From: Thermogemmatispora aurantia
Lineage (GTDB): Bacteria > Chloroflexota > Ktedonobacteria > Ktedonobacterales > Ktedonobacteraceae
DNA: 64,000 bases
Direction: 5' to 3'
NCBI RefSeq assembly: GCF_008974285.1
Contig: NZ_BKZV01000005.1
Location: forward strand, 248,001 to 312,000
The notes beneath the pieces are model-generated. The model ran no database searches and had not been told where the DNA came from. It saw nothing but the letters and a program-made list of their open reading frames with translations. Of the stretch, positions 1 to 8,281 are shown in pieces (position 1 is the stretch's first letter; every line of letters begins with the position of its first letter). The translations under genes and the position numbers were made by a program.

Positions 1-306
1 CAGGCCCAGCGCCGTCAACTTGATCGAGATATTGGCATCCAGGCCGCTCTCCTTAATGCACTCCAGAGCGCGGATGTAATCCTCGGTCGCCGCCCGCGCC
101 TCGCGCGCGTCAGTGACGTTCTCCCCGAGGTGGTCCAGAGCCACGCTCAGCCCCTGCTGATTGAGCGTGCGAGTTACCTCGATACTGTCGCTCAGCTGCT
201 CGCCAGCCACGAAGCGATGAGAGAAATTGCGCGCTGTCCGGTTCGACAGCGCAAAGTTGCGCAGCCCATCATGCTGCGATAGATACAGCAGTGTATCTCT
301 GAGCAT
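1..306 (-). CDS. Proline dehydrogenase, partial (C-terminus beyond window)
   Basis: Only the first 102 codons are in the window; the gene runs off the left edge. The reverse-strand translation begins MLRDTLLYLSQHDGLRNFAL and contains the segments VALDHLGENV and ANISIKLTALGL. These are typical of monofunctional proline dehydrogenase (PutA/FadM TIM barrel), the FAD enzyme that oxidises proline to pyrroline-5-carboxylate. The ATG at 304-306 follows AGAGGGGG at a normal distance. Family assignment rests on recognised N-terminal motifs only, because the FAD-binding C-terminal half is not visible. Confidence 0.8.
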   Translation of the reverse strand, partial: MLRDTLLYLSQHDGLRNFALSNRTARNFSHRFVAGEQLSDSIEVTRTLNQQGLSVALDHLGENVTDAREARAATEDYIRALECIKESGLDANISIKLTALGL

Positions 307-580
307 CAGCGCCCCCTCTGACCGATGAGAAAATCGAAGTGGTGAAGCATTAGCATAGGCCTGTCTTGCTAAGCTTTCCTGCCCCTATGATAGCACAAAA
401 ATAGCCGCTCTGGCTCCCCTTGCCAGCGGGTTCCAGAGCAGCCCAGCGCTCCTCAGAACAGTCGAGCCAGATCGCTAGAGAGAGCGACCTGAGTGAGCAA
501 ATGAGCATGGTCATACCAGAGAGACCGCCTGTTCCCTGGCTCTGACCGGCTCGCTCGGGCCGCTTTGCGTCAGCGCAAGG

Positions 581-1453
581 CTACCAGCGCAGCGAGCGGC
601 GAATCTGCCAGTCCCAGAAGCGATCGGGTAGCCAATAGCGCAGACGCATCGCCCAGGCCATACTGGGTGGAACGGCGTAACGCGTGCGCGGGCGAGGACT
701 CTGCAGAATCTTCTCAACTGTCTGGGCAAACAGCTCCGGCGGGAACCCTCCCCTGCCAGCGGCCAGGCGTGTCGCACTCTTCTCCATCACTGTCAGCAGG
801 CGTTCGTATGGACTCCCCTGGCCGCGATACTGCTCCAACTTAGCACGCGCCCGTTCCATACTCGTACGCCAGATCCCTGTCGGGCTAGAGGTCGGCTCGA
901 TCACCACCACCCGCACACCGAAGGGAGCCAGCTCCACCCGCAAACTATCGCTGAGAGCCTCCAACGCGAACTTGCTCGCTCCATAGGGACCCAGAGCCGG
1001 CAAGGGAATACGGCCATTCACGCTGCTCACATTAATAATCGTCCCGCGCGCCTCCTTCAGCAGAGGTAGCAGCGCCTGCGTCACCCCGACATGGGCAATC
1101 GTATTGATCTCAAACTGCTCACGCAGATCGTCGAGGTCGATCAGTTCCAGGGGACCGGCGAAAGCCGTGCCCGCATTATTGAGGAGAGCGGTTAAGGCTG
1201 GCGTCGCTGCCGCCACCTGCTCGCTCATGGCCTTCACCTGAGCAGCATCTGTAATATCACACAAGAGCGGCGTCAGGTTCCCATTGAGGCCGAGTGTCTT
1301 GGCCTCTGCCAGCAACTGCTCCGCGTCTGCTTCGCGTCGCACTGTCGCAAAGACCTGCCAGCCACGTCGCGCCAGGTGGAGGGTCGTAACCCGACCGAAG
1401 CCGCTGGAACAACCTGTAATTACAATGGTCGCATTCCCTGCCGTCTTACTCAT
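581..1453 (-). CDS. Short-chain dehydrogenase/reductase (SDR)
   Basis: A 290-residue classical SDR, presumably a cytoplasmic NAD(P)-dependent oxidoreductase of unknown substrate. The N-terminal Rossmann motif is TGCSSGFG (about residues 13-20), NNAG lies near residue 91, the catalytic serine is in the INVSSVNG stretch, and YGASK supplies the catalytic Tyr and Lys. The C-terminal extension (about 60 residues beyond the core) resembles SDRs annotated as retinol- or 11-beta-hydroxysteroid-dehydrogenase-like, but the substrate cannot be read from sequence. It ends in a basic RRSLRW tail. The neighbouring small gene upstream on the same strand may be co-transcribed. Confidence 0.88.
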   Translation of the reverse strand: MSKTAGNATIVITGCSSGFGRVTTLHLARRGWQVFATVRREADAEQLLAEAKTLGLNGNLTPLLCDITDAAQVKAMSEQVAAATPALTALLNNAGTAFAGPLELIDLDDLREQFEINTIAHVGVTQALLPLLKEARGTIINVSSVNGRIPLPALGPYGASKFALEALSDSLRVELAPFGVRVVVIEPTSSPTGIWRTSMERARAKLEQYRGQGSPYERLLTVMEKSATRLAAGRGGFPPELFAQTVEKILQSPRPRTRYAVPPSMAWAMRLRYWLPDRFWDWQIRRSLRW

Positions 1454-1505
1454 GTTGCTCTCTGTTCCTCTCCTTCCTCTCTGTCGCTCTGCCGCTGACG
1501 AGAGA

Positions 1506-1769
1506 TTAGAAAAGCTCCTCGCCCTCCTGATCTTCAGGGCGCGGACCAGGCCCGATGCGATCCCAGAGGCCCAGGCGGATCAGCTCACATCGGGCCTCAA
1601 AGCCGAACTGCTCGGGGTCCATCTCGCGGCCATGACGGAGGACCAGGCTGCGCAGCATCTCGATCTGCTCCGCCTTTGAAGCAACATCCTGCTCAAAAGG
1701 AATATGCTGCGCCAGATGCTCTACCGCCTGACGCTGATACCATTGCTCCTGTGACTCTGCCATAGGCAC
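1506..1769 (-). CDS. Small hypothetical protein
   Basis: An 87-residue acidic, soluble protein I do not recognise. It starts at GTG (1767-1769) or at the ATG two codons later, and has no membrane segment or cysteine pair. The composition (many Glu and Gln, few low-complexity runs) looks like a real helical protein. It sits 52 nt upstream of the SDR on the same strand, so a two-gene unit is possible. A longer frame on the opposite strand (1284-1679) overlaps both genes and looks like a shadow. Ribosome binding site support is weak. Confidence 0.45.
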   Translation of the reverse strand: MPMAESQEQWYQRQAVEHLAQHIPFEQDVASKAEQIEMLRSLVLRHGREMDPEQFGFEARCELIRLGLWDRIGPGPRPEDQEGEELF

Positions 1770-2117
1770 CCGCTCAGTAGGCAGTCAGATCAAGACCAAC
1801 AAGCTGCAAGTGAGCAATCGCCGGTGGTGCAGCCAACCAGCCAATCAGCGAAAAAGTAGGCCGGGCTACATCTGTCGGCCTTGCACCCCTTCATCAAGGT
1901 AATGCTATCATGGCCGCTCCCGGCGGCGCAAGGGCGCCCGTAGCCTGGCTGGGCCTGTGGGAGAGATACACTCTGAAACAGATTTGTATACGTTGGACAT
2001 AGCCATTTTGCCCTAAAGCGCCCGCTCACTCTTGACCGCATCAGGCAACAATGCTACTGTCAGAAAGGAGATCAATGCTTGATAGATAACTTCCGGTATA
2101 TAGCGAAGGTGATTGTG
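1770..2117. other. Intergenic region, 348 nt
   Basis: Divergent gap between the small minus-strand gene and the plus-strand zinc-ribbon gene. A five-codon frame (ATG at 2075, stop at 2089) preceded by AGAAAGGAG lies just upstream of the zinc-ribbon gene and could be a leader peptide. No convincing sigma-70 promoter pair was found. Confidence 0.4.
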
Positions 2118-3458
2118 ATGATGCTCTGTGTCCACTGTAATACGTATCGACCGGAGGGCGAGGGTCCCTGTCCCTATTGCGGCGGGCCTGCGTCGGCCTG
2201 GCCGGCTCATGGCGCCAATGGCAGCGACGGCAGCGGCTTCTTCTCCACTGGCAGTGGCCACACGACAGTCGCCATGCCACCGCTGGGTTCCTCCTTTGGT
2301 GCTGGCTCTGGGGCAGGAGCTGGAACAGGAACAGAGTGGCAGGCACAATCACTGTCGAGCTATCAGCCGTATCAGAGCTATCAGCAGGGGCTGGGCAATG
2401 GAGAGGGCGGGGGAAGCTCGGCGATCAACTATCCGACCGCCGGTCCTGGCGGCCCCGATGTCAGCTATCCAGCCTTGAGCACTCCTGGTTTCAGTGTCCC
2501 CCCGGCGGTCAATGGAGCTGAAAGTTTCTCTGCCCCCCTCTGGGGCCAGAATCAACCGCCGCAACCGGGTGGGGCAACCGAGGCCGTTTCCCAGGAACCT
2601 TTCCCGCCAGGCCAGCAGCAATTTCCTGGTACTTACCCGGGCATCGAGGGGATGCTGGCCCAGCAACAGACTGGTCCCCAGCCTCTGTCTCAGGGCCAGG
2701 GTCAGCAGACGATGGCCATGCTGCCTGTGCTCTATCAGGACCCGGCCAATCCTTCTACGCAGTCGCTGATCCTCATTCCACAGGCCCAGGGCCAGGGAAT
2801 CAACACCGGTGCCCTCTTGCCGTTCGGCCAGCAGATGCCGGGTCCTCCGATTGCCGGCATCCCGACGGAAGAGGAGGCGCTCTACATCCCGCCAATGTAT
2901 ACGAAGCCGAGGCCGATCATCCCACGTTACCGCGCTATTAGTGGCTTCCTCAGCTTCATGATCGTTATTCTCTTACTGTGCAGCGGAGCAACCTATTACG
3001 CCAAAGTGACTGGTAAGCTGGCCTTCCTGGGGCAACTGGTAGGCGTCACTCCGCCTAACGTGGTGGCGACACCGGTGCCTAACCTGCCCGACCCCAAAGC
3101 CAGCGAGAATGGCCCGGCCTACGGGATCATTAGCTCGGCTACAACCGCGCCCAGCGTCGACCCCAAGACCGGCATCGCGCTCCAGCCCAGTCAGGTCTTT
3201 AAACCCGGCCAGACCGTTTACCTGACCTATAGCGTCCACGCCAAAAAAGCCGGCACGGTCACCGTCAAGTGGTACACCAATGGCCTGCTCTACCAGGTGC
3301 TCTCGAAAGCCACTCCGGACCCAAAAGGCGGCTCTTGGACGGGCGTTTCTATGATGCGCTTTACTCAGCCGCTCGAAGGCATGATCGAACTCTACTGGAA
3401 CGATACGGGGAAACAGCCCCAGCTGGCCATTCGCCTCTACTTCGTTGTGCGTCCCTAG
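2118..3458 (+). CDS. Zinc-ribbon, single-pass membrane protein with external C-terminal domain
   Basis: About 446 residues. The N-terminus has two CxxC knuckles (MMLCVHC and CPYCGG), a zinc ribbon expected in the cytoplasm. About 240 residues of Gly/Ser/Pro/Gln-rich, probably disordered linker follow. One hydrophobic helix then lies near residues 275-297 (FLSFMIVILLLCSGATYYA), and a C-terminal beta-rich domain of about 120 residues should be outside. Function unknown. I start it at ATG 2118 because AAGGTGA lies 5 nt upstream; a TTG at 2079 with AGAAAGGAG is a real alternative. The same architecture recurs at 4258-6363. Confidence 0.7.
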   Translation: MMLCVHCNTYRPEGEGPCPYCGGPASAWPAHGANGSDGSGFFSTGSGHTTVAMPPLGSSFGAGSGAGAGTGTEWQAQSLSSYQPYQSYQQGLGNGEGGGSSAINYPTAGPGGPDVSYPALSTPGFSVPPAVNGAESFSAPLWGQNQPPQPGGATEAVSQEPFPPGQQQFPGTYPGIEGMLAQQQTGPQPLSQGQGQQTMAMLPVLYQDPANPSTQSLILIPQAQGQGINTGALLPFGQQMPGPPIAGIPTEEEALYIPPMYTKPRPIIPRYRAISGFLSFMIVILLLCSGATYYAKVTGKLAFLGQLVGVTPPNVVATPVPNLPDPKASENGPAYGIISSATTAPSVDPKTGIALQPSQVFKPGQTVYLTYSVHAKKAGTVTVKWYTNGLLYQVLSKATPDPKGGSWTGVSMMRFTQPLEGMIELYWNDTGKQPQLAIRLYFVVRP

Positions 3459-3620
3459 CCCGGCAACCTGACAATATGCAAGCAAGGCTGGTCACCGTGC
3501 TGCGCTAGTGGCCTGGAGCGGACCCTGTCAATGGGACCCTCCAAACACAAAGGGAGGAAGGAGGCAAGGGCGGCCACAGATGCAGGCACTGCCCCGCTCC
3601 TTCTCTGCCTCTATCCGAGG

Positions 3621-3944
3621 CTAGGCTTCTTCCCCGCGCCTCTTGCACAACGTCTCAACGTTCACGTCACCGTAGACGCGGACCTGGCAGGCCAGACGCA
3701 CATTTGGATTCTTCTTGAGATCGTTGCGCAGCCAGAACTTTTCCATGAAGGTCAGCTCATTCGTATTGCTGGCGGGGTAGACCGCTACGCGATCCGTGCC
3801 ACAGAGTCCATTGCCATGACAGTTGGCGAATTTCCACATGCCGCAGTAAACAGGCACATCATGCTCAAGCGCTGGATAGCGCACGTTGTCGCCTTCAGGA
3901 ACCTCAACCTTGACCTTTTCACGTACAAACGTAATCGTTGGCAC
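3621..3944 (-). CDS. 2Fe-2S ferredoxin-like protein with a non-canonical ligand set
   Basis: A 107-residue protein with the beta-grasp ferredoxin layout: an N-terminal FVREKVKVEVPEGDN hairpin, then the cluster loop, then a distant LAC. The cysteines are C34, C42, C48, C86 and C100. The usual loop is C-x4/5-C-x2-C; here it reads C42-x5-C48-x2-D51, so the third ligand position is Asp, and C34 lies eight residues before the loop. It could bind a 2Fe-2S cluster with C34 or D51 as the fourth ligand, or a different cluster. It probably acts as a small cytoplasmic electron carrier; the redox partner is not evident from the neighbours. Confidence 0.7.
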   Translation of the reverse strand: MPTITFVREKVKVEVPEGDNVRYPALEHDVPVYCGMWKFANCHGNGLCGTDRVAVYPASNTNELTFMEKFWLRNDLKKNPNVRLACQVRVYGDVNVETLCKRRGEEA

Positions 3945-4257
3945 GATGAATTCCTCCGCAGGAATGGTGCTGGCTCTCTTTGAATGCTCCTTTGCCGGGG
4001 ACCAGCCAGCCAGTCAGCAAAACAGACAGAACCTGACCAGGCTGGTGAGAGAGCGCCGGCCCAGTCTCACCTGGCCTCGATCTGGCCCCTCGTTTCCTCC
4101 ACACGCTGACCTCTAACCAGTTGACCTTGTACCTATACTGTGTCAGGCGCGTCGGAGGTCTGTTGCTGCTGTGCCTGGTGAGAGTGTAGCATAGAGCACC
4201 AGGGCTAGCAAGGGCAGGGGGAGCCGGGATACAGAGCCGTCTAGCCTGGCCTGAGCC
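3945..4257. other. Intergenic region, 313 nt
   Basis: Lies upstream of the ferredoxin gene and downstream of the minus-strand surface protein. It must hold the ferredoxin promoter, but I cannot point to a clear -35/-10 pair and see no gene or hairpin. Confidence 0.3.
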
Positions 4258-6363
4258 TTAGATGACAGCGATGAGAACGAGCACCTGCTGCGGGGACACC
4301 AGAGAAGCCAGGTTCTGATCACGCTCTGCTACCGTCAGCGTCAGGCTCAGCGACGTATTGGCAGGCACCTGAGAGAGCATGGGGACAATGCTAACAGTCA
4401 CATCTTGTCCAGGCGCCAGCGGGCCACCACTCTCGGGCGTGATCTTCAGAGGTGGGTCGCTCTGATCTGCGGTAATGATCCAGTTGAGCGGTGCATTGCC
4501 TCCATTGGTAATGGTCACGGTTTCAGCCGCCGGCGTCGTACCGTGTGGCACATCGAAGATGAGGATCGCTGGCTCAACGCTAATCGTAGGCAAAGCCAGC
4601 GTCTGCACTGTTAAAGTGACAGTGATTTCCTGTTTGAGCGCGCCGGCGCTGAAGATCAGGCTCCCCTGATAACTTCCTGGGGCCAGGCCAGCCACATTGA
4701 TCTGCACCTTCACCGTGACACGCGCCCCGGGGGCCAGCGTTCCTGACGTTGGCGTGGCCCCTAGCCAGGGTCCATTATCGCTGGTGCTGCTTGTCAAGGA
4801 CCAGCCCACCGTGAGGCCGCCATTGTTATACAATGTCAGCGACTGCGGCGGAGGATTCTGGCCCTGAGTCGTTGTGAAGCTAAGAGCAGACGGTGTCAAG
4901 ACAAGCTGACCCGATGCCACCACATGCAAGCTAACCAGCAACTGCGGTCCCTCTCCTGCCCCGCCGACGCTCTCAAAGTGCACCGTCCCTTGATAGTCCC
5001 CCACAGAGAGCGAAGCCGGTGAAACCGTCACGCTGAGCGTGATACTAGCTTCGGCCGCCAGGTGACCAGCGCTTGGCGTGACCTGGAGCCAGTCCCCGCC
5101 GGCGTTGGTAGTCACATGACTGCTCCAGTCGAGCGCCTGCTGGCTATGGTTCTGCAAAGCCACCGTCTGCCTCAGTGGGGCCTGGGCGTCGCTGCTCGCC
5201 GTATAGCTCAAGCTGGCGGGCGCGATACTCAAAGTGGCCGAGGGTCCCAGGACTGTCATGGTGACAGTCAAGACTTGTGCAGGTCTTCCCTGTCCACCTG
5301 CCTGCTGGAGGAAGGTCACATGGGCTGTATAGCTGCCGGCTGCCAGATCCCCGCGCTGGGCCACCAGGGTAACCACCTCGCTCCCGATAAAGCTGCCGCT
5401 GGCCGGATCTACTCCTAGCCAGGAACGATCGCAGCTAGCCCGCCAGTTTAGCTGACCATCGCCAGCGTTGAGCAGGGTAATCGCCAGCCGCGTCGTTGTC
5501 CCAGGAAGATCGGCCCCCAGATCAACGGTGTAATCAGAGAGCCTCAGCTGCGCCGGTGTCGATGGCGACGACAGCACCGTGATGGTCGTCGCAATGCTCA
5601 GCAGCTGGGTTTCATCGACAACCAGCAGCTGATGCTCGCCAGGCTGCCAGTCCGGAGTTACAGTCACCTGAATAGCAAAGGCGCCAATCGCATTGGCCTG
5701 CACGCGCAGCGGCTGACCGTGGGCATCTCGTAAGGGGATCATTCCATCACGCCGCAAAATGAGCAGGTCTCCTGCCCCGAATCCTTTGCCGACCAAGGTT
5801 AGACTCTCGTTGAAATGCAGCTGGCGCGGAATTACCGTCAGCGAGGGCGCCAGTGTCGCGACCGGCCAGCGGCGGGTGAAGAACAGATAGGTAAGAGCTG
5901 CACTCATGGCCAGCGCTACCAGGAACAGTACCAGCAGCGCGCGCAGCAAGAGATCGCGTCGCTGAGAAAAAGAGCCTGAAGGCGCTATCTCGTGGGCGCT
6001 GGCGCTCCCCCCACGCTGGATATGCGCAGGTGAGGGCAAAACTTCCTGGCGCTGCAAGAGCATCGGCTGCGGTTCTGCGGCGTCAGCGCTGGCGGCAGGG
6101 GAAGCCGGCTGCTGAGGCGCAGGTTCCTCCCAAATGGCGGACGGCGGCACCGAAAACGGGCTGGAAAGATAAGGCTGGTCCTCTGGGTGCAGTCCAGCAT
6201 GATAGCCGATTGGCTGAGGCGAGGCCGGGGGAATAGAGCGTCTCCGCGGTCTACCTTTTTTCTTCAGCACAGAAGAAAGCCCAAGGGGACGCCCACAGTG
6301 ACGGCACACCTGGGCATAAGCAGGCACTGGTTTATGACAATAATGACAACGCTTGGTCTGCAT
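4258..6363 (-). CDS. Zinc-ribbon membrane protein with Ig-like/BACON-type repeats
   Basis: About 701 residues. The N-terminal zinc ribbon has CHYCHKP and CRHCGRP. A proline-rich linker, one transmembrane helix (RDLLLRALLVLFLVALAMSA) and then about 500 residues of tandem beta-sandwich domains follow. Each of four or so repeats starts from an LxxTxxxLxF edge strand and contains W-(S/T/R) and L-N-x-G-(N/D) signatures, as in BACON or ASPM-SPD2-hydin-like domains. Cytoplasmic zinc ribbon and extracellular sandwich stalk are inferred from topology. BACON-like domains commonly bind glycans or other proteins; the role here is unknown. I start at ATG 6363; longer in-frame starts reach 6444. Confidence 0.72.
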   Translation of the reverse strand: MQTKRCHYCHKPVPAYAQVCRHCGRPLGLSSVLKKKGRPRRRSIPPASPQPIGYHAGLHPEDQPYLSSPFSVPPSAIWEEPAPQQPASPAASADAAEPQPMLLQRQEVLPSPAHIQRGGSASAHEIAPSGSFSQRRDLLLRALLVLFLVALAMSAALTYLFFTRRWPVATLAPSLTVIPRQLHFNESLTLVGKGFGAGDLLILRRDGMIPLRDAHGQPLRVQANAIGAFAIQVTVTPDWQPGEHQLLVVDETQLLSIATTITVLSSPSTPAQLRLSDYTVDLGADLPGTTTRLAITLLNAGDGQLNWRASCDRSWLGVDPASGSFIGSEVVTLVAQRGDLAAGSYTAHVTFLQQAGGQGRPAQVLTVTMTVLGPSATLSIAPASLSYTASSDAQAPLRQTVALQNHSQQALDWSSHVTTNAGGDWLQVTPSAGHLAAEASITLSVTVSPASLSVGDYQGTVHFESVGGAGEGPQLLVSLHVVASGQLVLTPSALSFTTTQGQNPPPQSLTLYNNGGLTVGWSLTSSTSDNGPWLGATPTSGTLAPGARVTVKVQINVAGLAPGSYQGSLIFSAGALKQEITVTLTVQTLALPTISVEPAILIFDVPHGTTPAAETVTITNGGNAPLNWIITADQSDPPLKITPESGGPLAPGQDVTVSIVPMLSQVPANTSLSLTLTVAERDQNLASLVSPQQVLVLIAVI

Positions 6364-6789
6364 TGGTGTGTCCCACTCTCTGACCTTGCTGCTCATGAGC
6401 ACGGCTGAACGGCTGACCTGACCGGCTAGACCAGCCCACCTCATGGCTGGTTACTCCGGCTCTCAACCAGACTGAGGCCGGACTGTTGGGGAGGGAACTG
6501 CTCGCATGCTCTCTTCTGAGATAGACGTCAGACCTGGCCTGACATCCAGGGGAGAAGCAGGACCGATCATAGTGTATCATAATTTTTCAACATGGGCACA
6601 ACAGTAGCTGAAGGCAGGCTCTCTCTAGACTGGCGGCGCTGAAAGGGAGCAGACAATGTGCACTGCAAGGGCAGACAACAGGGAGAGTATCGCAAGGAGT
6701 GAGAGAGGATCAGCCCCTGAATGAGGATAACAGGGGATGCGAGGGATGCACTATAGGCACCACAGCCCTCGCAGGTCCCTGGGAGCGGC
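6364..6789. other. Intergenic region, 426 nt
   Basis: Between two minus-strand genes. It contains an AT-rich patch around 6566-6592 (ATCATAGTGTATCATAAT then TTTTTCAA) that may hold the promoter of the downstream surface-protein gene; no element pair has proper spacing. No gene seen. Confidence 0.3.
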
Positions 6790-7812
6790 TTACAACTCGT
6801 CGCACTCGCTCGTGGGAGCTACCTGCGCGAGTAGCTCCTCTTCCAATTGGCGCCAGGCCAGGGCTTCGGCCTGGCTGACGTCGAGCGGCTGGTGCTGGCG
6901 CGTGGCCTCGCTCATCATCTGGGCTACATGACGGCGCAGGTTGGCAAGTAAGGGCTTTTGCACTTCCAGCGGTGGCAACCTGTAAAGGCGAATCAGATCG
7001 ATAGGATAGAATTCATCAGGTTCAAAGGCGAGCAGCAGCAGATTCCTGTATTTGTGCAGTAGAGAGAGCCACTCCTGAGCCTGCAGCTGCAGCCGGCTAC
7101 TCACCGCCAGCAGGCAGCCGGCAACGCGGCGAGCACGAACAATCGGGCAGGCCACAGCACTCAGAGCCTCATCCTGCACCAGTGGCTCCAATCCAGGGGT
7201 CGGAAACCTCAGCGGAGCCCGCGCTGGTACCTGAAAGATGACTGTGCGGGCCATGGAGACCGCGTGACCGGCCAGGGACTCGCTGCCGTAAAAGCAGGCT
7301 TCGCTCTGCGAACTGAGCTGCCAGCGCCGACTGTCGTTGACCAGCGCCGTACGCAGACTGCGCACATATCCATCGCGTGAGGGCGGCATACAGCGCACAA
7401 TGATTAAGCTCAGCCCCTGCCGCCGTGGATCAAGATGAATGGTGGCTTGCTGTAGCACAAGATTGCTGATCGCCCAGGTGCGTAGCGGCATCGGCACCCT
7501 CAGCGCAGCATTCAAGACACGGTCATAGAAAACAGGAGCGATCTCCTGAGCCTCACTGCAGAGAGAGGCACTCTGGTCACTCCGGCTCAGTAGGGCAAAT
7601 TCCTGTGCTACCAGCTCCAGCAGCCCTTGATGATGGTGTGGCAATGCACAGAAGAGACGATAGAGTGCATAAGGACAGGGAGACTCTTCGCCGGCGGCCC
7701 AGCGTGCCAGGGTCGTGGAGGAGATACCTGCTGCTTCTAACAAGTGCATTTGCTCTTGAGGATTGTCTTCGATGCTGCTTAGAAATTCATTCCATCGTTG
7801 AGGCTCGTACAT
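6790..7812 (-). CDS. HTH regulator with GAF-like sensory region
   Basis: 340 residues from the ATG at 7812, which has AAGGAAGGAAG just upstream (the longer frame to 7836 has no such support). The N-terminal 70 residues look like an XRE-type helix-turn-helix (LLEAAGISSTTLARWAAGEE, with the pattern of choosing a recognition helix). The middle, about residues 90-270, has the alternating strands and the PIVRARRVAGCLLAVSS segment typical of GAF domains. A helical C-terminus follows. Such XRE-GAF proteins are common in Ktedonobacteria. Ligand and targets are unknown. A pair of TTAAAA direct repeats lies about 80-95 nt upstream of the start. Confidence 0.65.
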   Translation of the reverse strand: MYEPQRWNEFLSSIEDNPQEQMHLLEAAGISSTTLARWAAGEESPCPYALYRLFCALPHHHQGLLELVAQEFALLSRSDQSASLCSEAQEIAPVFYDRVLNAALRVPMPLRTWAISNLVLQQATIHLDPRRQGLSLIIVRCMPPSRDGYVRSLRTALVNDSRRWQLSSQSEACFYGSESLAGHAVSMARTVIFQVPARAPLRFPTPGLEPLVQDEALSAVACPIVRARRVAGCLLAVSSRLQLQAQEWLSLLHKYRNLLLLAFEPDEFYPIDLIRLYRLPPLEVQKPLLANLRRHVAQMMSEATRQHQPLDVSQAEALAWRQLEEELLAQVAPTSECDEL

Positions 7813-8281
7813 TCTTCCTTCCTTGGACCCTCTCAATAGCTACACACCGCTCCTCACCTAACTATAGCACGCTCCTCCGACCTCGGCCATTAAAATTCCG
7901 TTAAAATTATGAGCAATACATCTTTTATCTACGCTCAGCATAGATAAATAGTTATATCTCTTCGTAGAGAGCAGTCAGGCCGAGGGCAAGTGGCATGTGA
8001 GGCCCCAAAAAGGCTACTGCGGCCCATCCTGCCCGGGAAAAGCCCTCGCGAGCGAACCCGCTATCAGTCGAGCGCGAAGCGTGGATTGCAGGCCGCACAA
8101 GGGACCATTCTATGGTATAATCAGTCAGTACGAACACTCGTTCTTGCCCTGCCTGGTTCCGCTGAGGAGGAGGAGGTCAAGGCCGAGCGAAGCTAATCTG
8201 AGGAGTGGAGCGAGGGCGGGAGCAGCGTGGAGTAGCGTGTTTCTCCCTGCTCGCTTCAGCAGCGAAGGAAGAGTCTGCCCT
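7813..8281. other. Divergent regulatory region, 469 nt
   Basis: AT-rich between 7888 and 7960. It has TTAAAA at 7890-7895 and 7901-7906 (11-bp period) and an inverted pair TATCTA/TAGATA around 7926-7946. A TATAAT at 8116-8121 could be the mutL -10, but no -35 fits at 16-18 nt. Reading frames here merely extend mutL upstream and are not supported. Confidence 0.4.

Noticed and set aside
7997..8281. 95-residue N-terminal extension of MutL
   Set aside because: No MutL homology, covers the AT-rich upstream region, and the internal ATG at 8282 has a good ribosome binding site and the exact family start.
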